Of a DNA stretch of 17,741 nucleotides, positions 6,927-15,535 are shown piece by piece. Positions within the stretch are counted from its first letter, which is position 1; each line of letters starts with the position of its first letter. This DNA is from Prevotellaceae bacterium UBA3849 (GTDB lineage: Bacteria > Bacteroidota > Bacteroidia > Bacteroidales > Bacteroidaceae). Position numbers and translations under genes: made by a program. The notes beneath the pieces were generated by a model. The model worked only from the letters and a program-made list of their open reading frames with translations, was not told the DNA's origin and did no database searches. The stretch spans positions 3,656 through 21,396 of the forward strand of contig DGHL01000076.1 of assembly GCA_002392645.1 (NCBI GenBank), read 5' to 3'.

Positions 6927-8729
6927 TTATTCCCTGTTGGCACGCTTGCGCTCGAGATGATCAAGGATTATCTTGCGCATGCGCATTGACTTTGGAGTAA
7001 CCTCGACCAATTCGTCCTCTTTGATGTACTCAAGGCACTCTTCGAGTGAGAGAACCGTCTTAGGAATGATACGTGCCTTCTCGTCAGAGCCTGATGCACG
7101 TACGTTGGTAAGCTGCTTAGCTTTTGTTACATTGACTACGAGGTCGTTGTCGTGTACGTGCTCGCCTACGACCTGACCCATATATACGTCGTCGCCTGGA
7201 TCGATGAAGAACTTACCGCGATCTTGCAGTTTGTCTATTGAATAAGCATAGGCATTACCTGTCTCAAGGGCAATCATGGAACCATTGAGACGACGGGTTA
7301 TTTCACCTTTGTAAGGCTGGTACTCCTTGAAACGGTGTGCCATGATAGCCTCGCCCTGACTGGCAGTAAGAACGTTGGTACGCAGACCGATTATGCCACG
7401 TGATGGAATGTCGAACTCGATATTTACGCGCTCGCCTTGTGCTTCCATTGATGTCATCTCGCCCTTACGACGTGTCACCATGTCAATCATCTTGCTTGAG
7501 AACTCCTCAGGCACATTGATGGTGAGTTCCTCGATAGGCTCGCACTTCTGACCGTCAATCTCCTTGTAGATAACCTGAGGCTGACCAACCTGCAGCTCGT
7601 ATCCTTCGCGGCGCATTGTCTCGATGAGTACTGACAGATGAAGCACACCACGACCGCTGACAATCCATTTATCGGTAGAATCCTCGAAAGGCTCTACGCG
7701 TAGTGCAAGGTTCTTCTCAAGCTCCTTCTGCAGACGGTCGTTGATATGACGTGAGGTGACGAACTTGCCTTCCTTTCCGAAGAAAGGAGAATCGTTTATG
7801 GTGAAGAGCATAGACATGGTAGGCTCATCAATGGCGATAGGTGGCAATGGTTCTGGATTCTCGAAGTCACAGATGGTGTCACCAATCTCGAACTTCTCCA
7901 GTCCGATGATAGCGCAGATGTCACCACTCTGTACCTCAGACACCTTAGAATGTCCCATTCCGTCAAAGGTGTGAACTTCCTTGATCTTTGTCTTCTCGGT
8001 TGTGCCGTCACGATGAGATATCGTTACGTTCTGTCCCTCCTTCAGTGTACCGCGGTGAACGCGTCCTACGGCAATACGTCCGGTGTAGCTTGAATAGTCA
8101 AGTGATGTTATAAGCATCTGTGGCGTGCCCTCAAGAACTTCAGGAGCAGGGATTACCTCTACGATCTTGTCAAGCAGGTATTCTATGTTGTCAGTAGGCT
8201 TGTTATAGTCGTCAGACATCCAACCGTTCTTGGCAGAACCGTAAACGACAGGGAAGTCAAGCTGGTCCTCTGTAGCGTCAAGCGCAAACATAAGGTCGAA
8301 TACCATCTCATATACCTCCTCAGGGCGGCAGTTTGGTTTGTCCACCTTATTTACCACTACGATTGGCTTGAGACCTATCTGTAAAGCCTTCTGCAGGACG
8401 AAACGCGTCTGAGGCATAGGGCCCTCAAAGGCATCAACGAGTAATATACAGCCGTCTGCCATATTCAGCACACGCTCAACTTCGCCACCGAAGTCAGAGT
8501 GTCCTGGGGTGTCTATAATATTGATTTTGGTACCTTTCCAGTTAATTGATACGTTCTTGGAAAGGATAGTGATGCCACGCTCGCGTTCAAGGTCGTTAGC
8601 GTCAAGTACCTGGTCAGAATTATTCTGACCTTCGCGGAAAAGCTTTCCTGCGAGCATCATCTTGTCAACGAGGGTAGTCTTTCCATGGTCAACGTGAGCG
8701 ATGATGGCAATGTTTCTGATATCCTGCAT
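6927..8729 (-). CDS. typA: Ribosome-associated translational GTPase TypA/BipA
   Basis: A 600-residue cytosolic GTPase of the EF-G/LepA group that binds the 70S ribosome and helps ribosome assembly and stress or low-temperature growth. GTPase motifs: G1 AHVDHGKT (11-18), switch I RERGITI (49-55), G3 DTPGH (73-77), G4 NKVD (127-130), and a GSAKNGW segment at the G5 position. The EF-G-like domains and the BipA-specific C-terminus follow, including SGRGVLHLSVLIETMRREG. Length is standard. The frame is open 23 codons further upstream (to 8798), but the promoter box at 8769-8776 lies inside that extension and the family begins at MQDIRNIAIIAHVDHG, so I place the start at 8729. Divergent from gyrA, convergent with the cyclo-ligase gene. 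Confidence 0.96.
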   Translation of the reverse strand: MQDIRNIAIIAHVDHGKTTLVDKMMLAGKLFREGQNNSDQVLDANDLERERGITILSKNVSINWKGTKINIIDTPGHSDFGGEVERVLNMADGCILLVDAFEGPMPQTRFVLQKALQIGLKPIVVVNKVDKPNCRPEEVYEMVFDLMFALDATEDQLDFPVVYGSAKNGWMSDDYNKPTDNIEYLLDKIVEVIPAPEVLEGTPQMLITSLDYSSYTGRIAVGRVHRGTLKEGQNVTISHRDGTTEKTKIKEVHTFDGMGHSKVSEVQSGDICAIIGLEKFEIGDTICDFENPEPLPPIAIDEPTMSMLFTINDSPFFGKEGKFVTSRHINDRLQKELEKNLALRVEPFEDSTDKWIVSGRGVLHLSVLIETMRREGYELQVGQPQVIYKEIDGQKCEPIEELTINVPEEFSSKMIDMVTRRKGEMTSMEAQGERVNIEFDIPSRGIIGLRTNVLTASQGEAIMAHRFKEYQPYKGEITRRLNGSMIALETGNAYAYSIDKLQDRGKFFIDPGDDVYMGQVVGEHVHDNDLVVNVTKAKQLTNVRASGSDEKARIIPKTVLSLEECLEYIKEDELVEVTPKSMRMRKIILDHLERKRANRE

Positions 8730-8768
8730 CTTTTCGTCGTTATTATATTGATTTTCAATGATGGAGTG

Positions 8769-8799
8769 CAAAGGTACTATTTTTTTTTCAATTAGCATA
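8769..8799 (-). promoter_or_regulatory. Promoter for typA
   Basis: On the minus strand 8776 to 8769 reads TACCTTTG, an exact -7 box. TATG at 8799-8796, 19 bases upstream, is a one-mismatch -33 box. The start would be near 8762, about 30 bases before the ATG at 8729, which argues against the longer typA reading frame. Confidence 0.6.
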
Positions 8800-8942
8800 G
8801 GTTTTATTGCCTTAAATTGAAGAATTGACCTTAAATTCTTGACTTTTTTCTTGTGTAAGCATGTTTTTGATGTAAAAAAACGTTGTTAGCGGAATGGATG
8901 TGCTAAAAAAGCCTTAAAATGCGTTTTTTTAGAGTTTCACCC

Positions 8943-8973
8943 TTTCGATATTCAACTTTTTTTATTACCTTTG
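8943..8973 (+). promoter_or_regulatory. Promoter for gyrA
   Basis: TTTC at 8943-8946 (one mismatch to TTTG) is followed after 19 bases by TACCTTTG at 8966-8973, an exact -7 box. Transcription would start near 8980, leaving a leader of about 105 bases, which is long compared with the other promoters here. Confidence 0.65.
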
Positions 8974-8994
8974 TACGCTGAAATAAAATAGGGA

Positions 8995-9035
8995 AAATGC
9001 GTCAGAGTGCATTTATGGGGCTCTGAGAGGCATTT
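8995..9035 (+). promoter_or_regulatory. Possible alternative RNA hairpins in the gyrA leader
   Basis: AAATGC at 8995-9000 can pair with either of two GCATTT copies, at 9009-9014 or at 9030-9035. The distal pairing stacks on a second 6-bp helix, TCAGAG 9002-9007 with CTCTGA 9021-9026. The proximal pairing excludes that helix. The arrangement ends about 50 bases before the gyrA ATG. It resembles a switch between two folds, but each helix is only 6 bp and chance is possible. Confidence 0.35.
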
Positions 9036-9084
9036 AGGTAAAAAACAGGAAAGCAAAAAGAAAAAATAAAAGTAAAGAAAAGAA

Positions 9085-11679
9085 ATGGACGAAACACAGA
9101 CTTACGATTTCGACAGAATCCGCAAGATTAACATTGAGGATGAGATGAAGTCAAGCTATATTGACTACTCTATGTCGGTGATCGTGGCACGCGCGCTGCC
9201 AGATGTGCGCGATGGCTTTAAACCTGTACACCGCCGCATACTTTATGGTATGCTCGGAATTAATAATACAAGTAGCCAGCCATATAAGAAATGTGCCCGC
9301 GTGGTAGGTGAGGTGCTGGGTAAGTATCATCCACACGGAGATTCTTCAGTGTATGGAGCGTTAGTGCGCCTTGCCCAGGATTGGAATATGCGCTACACAT
9401 TGGTTGACGGTCAAGGTAACTTTGGTTCCGTTGACGGTGACGGTGCAGCCGCTATGCGTTATACAGAGTGTAGGCTGAGTAAGATGGGTGAGCATATCAT
9501 GGACGACCTTGAGAAAGATACGGTTGACATGATGAATAACTTCGACGACTCACTTCAGGAACCTACAGTGATGCCTACGAAGATACCAAACCTGCTCGTG
9601 AATGGCGGTAATGGTATTGCGGTGGGAATGGCTACTAATATTCCTACGCATAACTTGGGAGAAGTAATCGATGGATGCTGTGCATACATTGATAACCCAG
9701 AGATAGATACAGACGGACTGATGCAGTATATCAAGGCACCGGATTTTCCTACTGGCGCATACATATACGGCATACAGGGCGTGAAGGATGCCTATGAGAC
9801 GGGACGTGGCAGGATAGTGTTGCGTGCAAAGGCAGAGATAGAGACAGGTGAGACACACGACAAGATCGTCGTTACAGAAATTCCTTACGGTGTAAACAAA
9901 GCTCAGATGATTGAGAATATCGCTGAGTTGGTAAAGGAAGGAAAGATAGAGGGCATCTCTAACGTAAACGATGAGACAGGTCGTCAAGGTATGCGTATCG
10001 TGGTTGACGTGAAACGTGACGCTAACGCTAACGTGATACTTAACAAGTTGTTCAAGATGACGGCTCTGCAGAGTTCGTTCTCTGTCAACTGCATCGCATT
10101 GGTGAAGGGACGTCCACGCCTGCTCACACTGAAAGAGTGTGTGAGGTATTTCGTGGAGCATCGTCATGATGTGACAATACGTCGTACCAAGTTTGAGAAG
10201 AAAAAGGCAGAGGCACGTGCCCATATCCTTGAAGGATTGATAATCGCGGTTGACAATATTGACGAGGTGGTTAAGATAATTCGTTCGTCAAAGTCGCCAG
10301 GCGATGCACAGCGTTCTTTGGAAGCTCGCTTCAATATTGATGAACTGCAGTCTAAGGCAATCGTTGACATGCGATTGGGCCAGCTGACAGGTCTGCGTGT
10401 AGAAGAACTGCGCAACGAGTATGCAGAATTAGAGAAACTCATTGCATACTTACAGCAGATACTTGAGGATCCTGAGTTGTGCAAGAAGGTCATGAAGGAT
10501 GAACTGCAGGAGGTTAAGGAAAAGTATGGCGATGAGCGTCGCACAGAGATAAAACTTTCAAACGCAGAGTTTAATCCAGAGCAATTCTATGCCAACGATC
10601 CTGTTGTCATCACGATGAGCCATCTTGGATACATCAAGCGTACACTGCAGACAGACTTCCGTGCACAGTCGCGTGGCGGCACGGGCAGCCGTGGCAGCCG
10701 CACTCGTGAGCAAGACTTTACGGAGTACATGTATGCAGCAGAGGCTCATGATATGATAATGTTCTTTACCAAGCAGGGACGTGTGTATTGGCAGAGATGT
10801 TTCGAGATACCAGAGGGTGCAAGAGACTCTAAGGGACGTGCGATACAGAATATGTTGCAGCTTGAGCCGGACGATACAGTGAATGCGTTCCTCGGCATAC
10901 AGAGCCACAAGTTTACTGACGAGGAGTTCCTCAAGAACCACTTCGTTGTATTCGCAACCAAGAATGGTATTGTAAAGCGTACCTGTCTGATGGACTTCTC
11001 ACGTCCACGTTCAAGAGGCGTGCGTGCCATAAATATACAGGAAGGCGATGAGGTAGTAAACGTAATGCTTACCAATGGCCATAACGAACTGATACTTGCC
11101 AGCCGTAATGGTAAGGCTGTACGTTTCAACGAGACGGATGTCCGTGTTATGAGCCGTGTCGCTACAGGTGTTCGTGGCATGAAACTTGTGGGTGACGATG
11201 ATGCCGTCATAGAGATGGTAGTGGCTTACGATCCAGAGCAGTCGCTGATGGTAGTGTCAGAGAAGGGCTTCGGTAAACGTTCGAAGATTGGTGTGCTGAC
11301 AGAGGTAACACGTGAGGACGGAACGACATACATGAAGGTTGAGGATGGTGGATATCGTCTCAGCAAGCGTGGTTCCAAGGGTGTGAATACATTGAATGTT
11401 ACAGACAAGACCGGTAAGGTGGTAGCAGTGAAATGTGTCACAGGCGATGAAGACCTCATGATTATCAATAAGAGTGGAATAGCAATACGTTTCGCAATCG
11501 CAGAAACGGGAGGTGAAAAGGGACGCAATACACAGGGCGTTAAACTGATTGACCTTAAGAAACGTAATGAAGCTATCGCAAGTGTTTGCGTAGTTCCACA
11601 TGAGGAAATCACTGAAGACGAGAACGAAAATGAAAACGAATATTCTGTTGGAGAAACCACAGAGAATAATAATGAATAA
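9085..11679 (+). CDS. gyrA: DNA gyrase subunit A
   Basis: The 864-residue breakage-reunion subunit of gyrase pairs with GyrB to introduce negative supercoils. Seen: the N-terminal winged-helix and tower region starting MKSSYIDYSMSVIVARALPD (21-40), the catalytic tyrosine Y126 in AAMRYTECR, and the quinolone-resistance region KYHPHGDSSVYG (80-91). There S87 lies at the E. coli S83 position (the sensitive-type residue) and G91 at the D87 position. The C-terminal beta-pinwheel carries a GyrA box QSRGGTG at 528-534 (canonical QRRGGKG), which favours GyrA over ParC. The last 25 residues (840-864) are an acidic Glu/Asn tail. gyrB is not in the window. The secreted TPR gene starts 25 bases downstream without a visible promoter, so they probably share a transcript. 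Confidence 0.95.
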   Translation: MDETQTYDFDRIRKINIEDEMKSSYIDYSMSVIVARALPDVRDGFKPVHRRILYGMLGINNTSSQPYKKCARVVGEVLGKYHPHGDSSVYGALVRLAQDWNMRYTLVDGQGNFGSVDGDGAAAMRYTECRLSKMGEHIMDDLEKDTVDMMNNFDDSLQEPTVMPTKIPNLLVNGGNGIAVGMATNIPTHNLGEVIDGCCAYIDNPEIDTDGLMQYIKAPDFPTGAYIYGIQGVKDAYETGRGRIVLRAKAEIETGETHDKIVVTEIPYGVNKAQMIENIAELVKEGKIEGISNVNDETGRQGMRIVVDVKRDANANVILNKLFKMTALQSSFSVNCIALVKGRPRLLTLKECVRYFVEHRHDVTIRRTKFEKKKAEARAHILEGLIIAVDNIDEVVKIIRSSKSPGDAQRSLEARFNIDELQSKAIVDMRLGQLTGLRVEELRNEYAELEKLIAYLQQILEDPELCKKVMKDELQEVKEKYGDERRTEIKLSNAEFNPEQFYANDPVVITMSHLGYIKRTLQTDFRAQSRGGTGSRGSRTREQDFTEYMYAAEAHDMIMFFTKQGRVYWQRCFEIPEGARDSKGRAIQNMLQLEPDDTVNAFLGIQSHKFTDEEFLKNHFVVFATKNGIVKRTCLMDFSRPRSRGVRAINIQEGDEVVNVMLTNGHNELILASRNGKAVRFNETDVRVMSRVATGVRGMKLVGDDDAVIEMVVAYDPEQSLMVVSEKGFGKRSKIGVLTEVTREDGTTYMKVEDGGYRLSKRGSKGVNTLNVTDKTGKVVAVKCVTGDEDLMIINKSGIAIRFAIAETGGEKGRNTQGVKLIDLKKRNEAIASVCVVPHEEITEDENENENEYSVGETTENNNE

Positions 11680-11704
11680 CTAACAACTAATTAATAAGCA
11701 AATT

Positions 11705-12838
11705 ATGAAAAAGATTTTTATTACGATGCTTGCGACTGTAGCAGCCACAGCATCATTCGCACAGAATCCTAACATCGGTAAGGAAATCAAGGCGACTAAA
11801 GATTATAAGGCGGGTTTAGAGATCTACAATAGCCAGGAGGCTTCACTTGCACCGGCAGAGAAGGCAAAGGCTTGGGCTGAGTTGTATAAACTCGCAAAAC
11901 CTGCAGCAGACAAGTCTTTTGCTGCAGTAATAGCACAGAAGACTGATGAAGTTAACTATAATGACATCTATAATGCCATTTATGCAGCAAAGAACTTTAA
12001 GGACAATGATGAGAAGAAGGGTACGGCTGCAATGACAGAGATGGAGAACTATCGTGCTATCCTTATCAATGCCTCAAACGAGACAAACGACAATCAGGAG
12101 AAGCTGAACTACAGTAAGATCTACCTCGCTACTGCAAAGGATGGTGATCCATTCGTATCTTTGGCTTCATTCTTCGCTGCGTATGCAAGTTATCAGAACA
12201 AGGACTATAAGAATGCACAGGCTTATGCAAAGGGTGCATTGAATGATGACCGTGTAAAGGATCAGGCTGAGGCTATCTGTCTGCAGTCTGCAAGCATGGA
12301 CATGAAGACAAAGCAGGATACCCTGAACTACATCAACGTACTGAAGGAACTGAATGAGGACAAGTATTTCGTACAGATTTGCTCAATGTATGGTGAGATG
12401 GGCGAGAAGGCTATTGCCGAGAAGATGGTAGAGGATGCTATTGTCAAGAATCCAAACAACAAGTTCGCTTACTATATGCGTGGTAGTACAAAGAATGACA
12501 ACAAGGATTTCGACGGTGCTATCGCTGACTATAAGAAAGTGACAGAGATTGACCCTTCTTTCGTATATGGCTGGTTCAACCTTGCACTCTGCTATGGTAA
12601 CAAGGCAGATTACATACAGTCAACCAAGGGTGATCGCTCTGGTCGTCTCTTTGGTCAGGACCTGAAGGATTGCAACGATGCATTCATGGGTGCTATTTCT
12701 AACCTCGAGAAGGTACGCGAGCTTGATCCTAACCATGAGCAGATATCTAACTGGCCAATGCAGCTTCGTATGTACTACAACGCAGTAGGACAGAAGGAAA
12801 AGGCTGATGAGATAACAAAGATGCTCGGTGACTATTGA
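11705..12838 (+). CDS. Secreted TPR-repeat protein
   Basis: A 377-residue exported protein. MKKIFITMLATVAATASFAQ is a classic signal peptide, with cleavage likely after A19. The mature part is helical and repeat-rich. The clearest tetratricopeptide units lie at about 248-300, with AYYMRGSTKNDNKDFDGAIA and FVYGWFNLALCYGNKADY as helix pairs. Earlier helices (about 30-230) look like degenerate repeats of the same kind. No enzymatic motif is seen, so a scaffold or binding role in the periplasm is the inference. It starts 25 bases after gyrA, and a 57-base hairpin terminator begins 28 bases after its stop, so gyrA and this gene form one unit. I know of no functional reason for the pairing. Confidence 0.85.
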   Translation: MKKIFITMLATVAATASFAQNPNIGKEIKATKDYKAGLEIYNSQEASLAPAEKAKAWAELYKLAKPAADKSFAAVIAQKTDEVNYNDIYNAIYAAKNFKDNDEKKGTAAMTEMENYRAILINASNETNDNQEKLNYSKIYLATAKDGDPFVSLASFFAAYASYQNKDYKNAQAYAKGALNDDRVKDQAEAICLQSASMDMKTKQDTLNYINVLKELNEDKYFVQICSMYGEMGEKAIAEKMVEDAIVKNPNNKFAYYMRGSTKNDNKDFDGAIADYKKVTEIDPSFVYGWFNLALCYGNKADYIQSTKGDRSGRLFGQDLKDCNDAFMGAISNLEKVRELDPNHEQISNWPMQLRMYYNAVGQKEKADEITKMLGDY

Positions 12839-12866
12839 TAAATTCAGTTCAATATAAATAGAAAAG

Positions 12867-12923
12867 GAGAAATCCGTGTACTTTTGTCAGCATGTCAATG
12901 TTGGCAAACGACACGGATTTCTC
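12867..12923 (+). terminator. 57-base hairpin terminator after the gyrA unit
   Basis: A perfect 13-bp outer stem (12867-12879 with 12911-12923) continues into an 11-bp inner stem with two G-U pairs (12883-12893 with 12898-12908) and a 4-base loop (12894-12897). Only a few bases between the stems are unpaired. ATCTTTGATTTT follows on the plus strand, and CTTTTCTATTTATATT follows on the minus strand. It should end the gyrA transcript. Its unusual length also allows a repeat-element origin. Confidence 0.8.
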
Positions 12924-12999
12924 ATCTTTGATTTTGGGCAGTGAGAGAGTGTGTCCGATAAAAGTCCCACACAAATTTTATATTATAGTGTATTGGCTT

Positions 13000-14250
13000 A
13001 TGCGCAAGATTGTAATGATACTTCTCTGCATTTGCAGCATCGGAGTCTTTGCTGCAAAGGAAGACGTAAAGAAGGCTAAGCAGCTTAAGGCAGACATAGA
13101 AGCAGCAAAATCGGCTGTGAAGAATGCCACAGACATGGAGAAGGGCGACAATAACGCCCAGAAGAAACAGCAGGCTTTGGAGAAAAGCGAGGCTACGATG
13201 CGTAAGTACCTGTCAGAGGCAGAATATGCTAAGCGTAAGGATTTGCACATGCTGCTGGTTGACTTGTTGCGTAAGCAGTTTGAGGTAGGCAATAACAAGA
13301 TGTACTTGAAGTTGAAGACAGATACGGCATGTTACATGAAGACCTGCCGTCGTATGTTTCTTGCGATAGAGACACTGGATTCTGTTGATGCAGCGCCTAA
13401 CGAGAAAGGCGTGTCTGATCCGTCATATCGCAAAAGGCATTCAGAATTTCTTGCTCCACGGAGAGTGAATCTTCTTAATGGCGGTGTATATTTCCTGACC
13501 CATAAGCAGTGGGATGAGGCATGGAACAGTCTTGACGTGTATCTTGACGTGCGCAGACAACCGTTATTCGATGCAGATATGCTGGACAGTTCGAAGGATA
13601 CCCTCGCATCATACCTGGCGCTTGTTGCCGCGTATAATCTCAATGATATAGTGAAAGCCCGTAAATACTCAGCAGAGGCAGTGCACTATACATCTCGCAG
13701 GGAAGAAGCACTGAGAATGCTGTCAGACATGACTTTCGAGAATAAAGATACGAGTGAATACATAAAATATGTAAAAGAAGGTTTCAAGGACTATCCAAGG
13801 TCAGAGTATTTCTTCCCGAGACTCATAGACTACTACACAGAACGTGGTGACTATGCCACTTCCGAGAAATATGCAGATGAAGCCCTGAAGGTGGATTCGC
13901 TGAAGGAATTATTCCTGCTGGCAAAACACAGTGTACTGATGTCAATGGAGAAGTATGACGAATCACTTGTGTATGGCAATAAGATATTGCAGAAGAATGA
14001 GGCAATGCCTATAGTGAACTATAATATTGGGTACATTTATTACCTTAAGGCACAGCATGAATTGAAGAACAGAAAACTTGTTTACAGGGCAAGGATGAAG
14101 AAATCTCAGTCGTATTACAAGAAACTGTTGCCATATATGGAGCGTTATCGCAAAGCAATGCCTGATGACCGCGCACGATGGTATCCGATATTATATGATG
14201 CTTACCTTAATTTAAATATGGGCGATGAATTCCGTGCCTTGGAAAAGTAA
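13000..14250 (+). CDS. Secreted TPR-like protein, unknown function
   Basis: A 416-residue exported protein. The signal peptide is about residues 1-18 (MRKIVMILLCICSIGVFA), followed by a lysine/alanine/glutamate-rich helical section (about 19-75) and tetratricopeptide-like repeats through to the end. The clearest are about 265-300 (SEYFFPRLIDYYTERGDYA) and 330-360 (NYNIGYIYYLKAQHELKN). The frame is open upstream to an ATG at 12892, but that stretch overlaps the terminator hairpin and encodes no signal peptide, so 13000 is chosen. No exact promoter was found in 12924-12999. The stop TAA is followed directly by the ATG of the lytic transglycosylase gene (no gap), which suggests a joint envelope role. 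Confidence 0.8.
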   Translation: MRKIVMILLCICSIGVFAAKEDVKKAKQLKADIEAAKSAVKNATDMEKGDNNAQKKQQALEKSEATMRKYLSEAEYAKRKDLHMLLVDLLRKQFEVGNNKMYLKLKTDTACYMKTCRRMFLAIETLDSVDAAPNEKGVSDPSYRKRHSEFLAPRRVNLLNGGVYFLTHKQWDEAWNSLDVYLDVRRQPLFDADMLDSSKDTLASYLALVAAYNLNDIVKARKYSAEAVHYTSRREEALRMLSDMTFENKDTSEYIKYVKEGFKDYPRSEYFFPRLIDYYTERGDYATSEKYADEALKVDSLKELFLLAKHSVLMSMEKYDESLVYGNKILQKNEAMPIVNYNIGYIYYLKAQHELKNRKLVYRARMKKSQSYYKKLLPYMERYRKAMPDDRARWYPILYDAYLNLNMGDEFRALEK

Positions 14251-15504
14251 ATGGTAATGCGTAGTTTTATTATAGACTCAATAGTATTAGCGTTGTGTGT
14301 ACTCGTAGCATCGTGTAAGGAAAAGACGACCACCATCGTTACACCTTGGGGAACCACGGTGGAGACGGAGGGAACGGACGAGCAGGGCACAGCGGCAGAC
14401 ACGACATCTGCAAATAGCCATTATACATTGTCTGATATTCAGGAGGGTGGCGAGATGATAATGCTCACACTCTCTGGACCTGACACGTATTATGACTATC
14501 ATGGTAAGGCACTCGGTGCACACTATATGGTGTGCGAGAAACTTGCACAACACCTTGGCGTGATGCTCAGGGTTGATGTCTGTAAGGATACAGCAGACAT
14601 GGTAAGACGATTGCGTAACGGAGAAGGTGACATCATAGCCTTCCCGTTGAAGCGTAAAGATCAGGTAGGCTTTATAAAGTGTGGACCTGAGTGGACTGTG
14701 GGTAAGAACAGCAAAGAACTGGCAAAGATAGTTCGTGCATGGTATAAGCAGAATATGCTTGCTGATGCACAGCGGCAGGAAAAGACCATATTGTCAACGG
14801 GAATCGTTACGCGGCGTATATATCCTGTCATGCTGTCGGCAGGCAAGGGACAGATATCCAACTATGACAATCTGTTCCGTAAATACTCCTCCGTAGCAGG
14901 CGTTGACTGGATCATGCTTGCCGCCCAGTGTTACCAGGAATCATGTTTCGATCCGAAGGCACACTCATGGGCAGGAGCTTGCGGTTTGATGCAGATAATG
15001 CCATCAACGGCTGATCATTTAGGATTACCGAGAGACCAGATGTATTCTCCGGAGGCAAACGTGGCAGCAGCAGCCCGCTTGTTGAGAGAGTTGCAAAATA
15101 GCTTTAGGGATGTTGGTAGTCCGGCAGAAAGAATGAAATTCGCTCTTGCGGCATACAATGGCGGAGCATTCCATATACGCGATGCCATGGCATTGACAAA
15201 GAAACATGGTGGAATACCACAGCGATGGGACGATGTGAAACGCTATGTTTTATTGCTTGCAAATGCACAGTATTATCGCGACCCTGTGGTTAAATACGGA
15301 TATATGCGAGGCTCCGAAACGGCAAACTATGTAGATATGATCATACAGCGTCATGCGCAATATCGTGAGGCCCTACGAACAGGAGGTAAGGTCGTATCTA
15401 CTGTGAAGTCGAAGAAGTATGATGCAGAGAATTTCTATGGTCCTACCAGCAGTGCGGCAGCAGCGCATCGAGCAACTAAAAAGAATAAGTGGCGTAAGGA
15501 ATGA
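14251..15504 (+). CDS. MltF-like membrane-bound lytic transglycosylase lipoprotein
   Basis: A 417-residue lipoprotein that should cleave the MurNAc-GlcNAc bond of peptidoglycan. The N-terminus ends in the lipobox VASC with lipidated C22. A short segment with solute-binding-protein-3 features follows (about 68-166; GGEMIMLTLSGPDTYYDYHG, then RRLRNGEGDIIAFPL and WTVGKNSKELAKIVRAWY). Then comes the SLT/lysozyme-like domain (about 205-380) with catalytic E230 in CYQESCFDPKAHSWAGACGL, MQIMPSTA (247-254) and AAYNGG (300-305). Typical MltF has a complete two-lobe binding domain of over 200 residues; here most of the second lobe seems missing. The start may be 14251 or the ATG at 14257. It abuts the TPR gene upstream and lies 31 bases before azlC. 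Confidence 0.88.
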   Translation: MVMRSFIIDSIVLALCVLVASCKEKTTTIVTPWGTTVETEGTDEQGTAADTTSANSHYTLSDIQEGGEMIMLTLSGPDTYYDYHGKALGAHYMVCEKLAQHLGVMLRVDVCKDTADMVRRLRNGEGDIIAFPLKRKDQVGFIKCGPEWTVGKNSKELAKIVRAWYKQNMLADAQRQEKTILSTGIVTRRIYPVMLSAGKGQISNYDNLFRKYSSVAGVDWIMLAAQCYQESCFDPKAHSWAGACGLMQIMPSTADHLGLPRDQMYSPEANVAAAARLLRELQNSFRDVGSPAERMKFALAAYNGGAFHIRDAMALTKKHGGIPQRWDDVKRYVLLLANAQYYRDPVVKYGYMRGSETANYVDMIIQRHAQYREALRTGGKVVSTVKSKKYDAENFYGPTSSAAAAHRATKKNKWRKE

Positions 15505-15535
15505 CACACAGATATTCGTTTCAGGACGGAAATAA

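Larger units (their letters stand above)
8730..9084. other. Intergenic region between typA and gyrA
   Basis: This 355-base gap holds divergent promoters for typA (minus strand, 8769-8799) and gyrA (plus strand, 8943-8973), plus a structured gyrA leader (8995-9035). The middle, about 8800-8940, is A/T-rich with runs of A and T. It has no open frame, RNA gene or repeat that I can support. Confidence 0.6.

Noticed and set aside
8730..8798. 23-codon N-terminal extension of TypA
   Set aside because: It contains the -7 promoter box and has no counterpart in the family, which begins near MQDIRNIAII.
11602..11676. Glu/Asn-rich end of gyrA as a tandem repeat or frameshift product
   Set aside because: The frame runs cleanly to the stop, and acidic low-complexity tails are common in GyrA; nothing suggests a frameshift.
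12892..12999. 36-codon N-terminal extension of the second TPR protein
   Set aside because: It starts inside the loop of the terminator hairpin and hides the signal peptide that begins at 13000.
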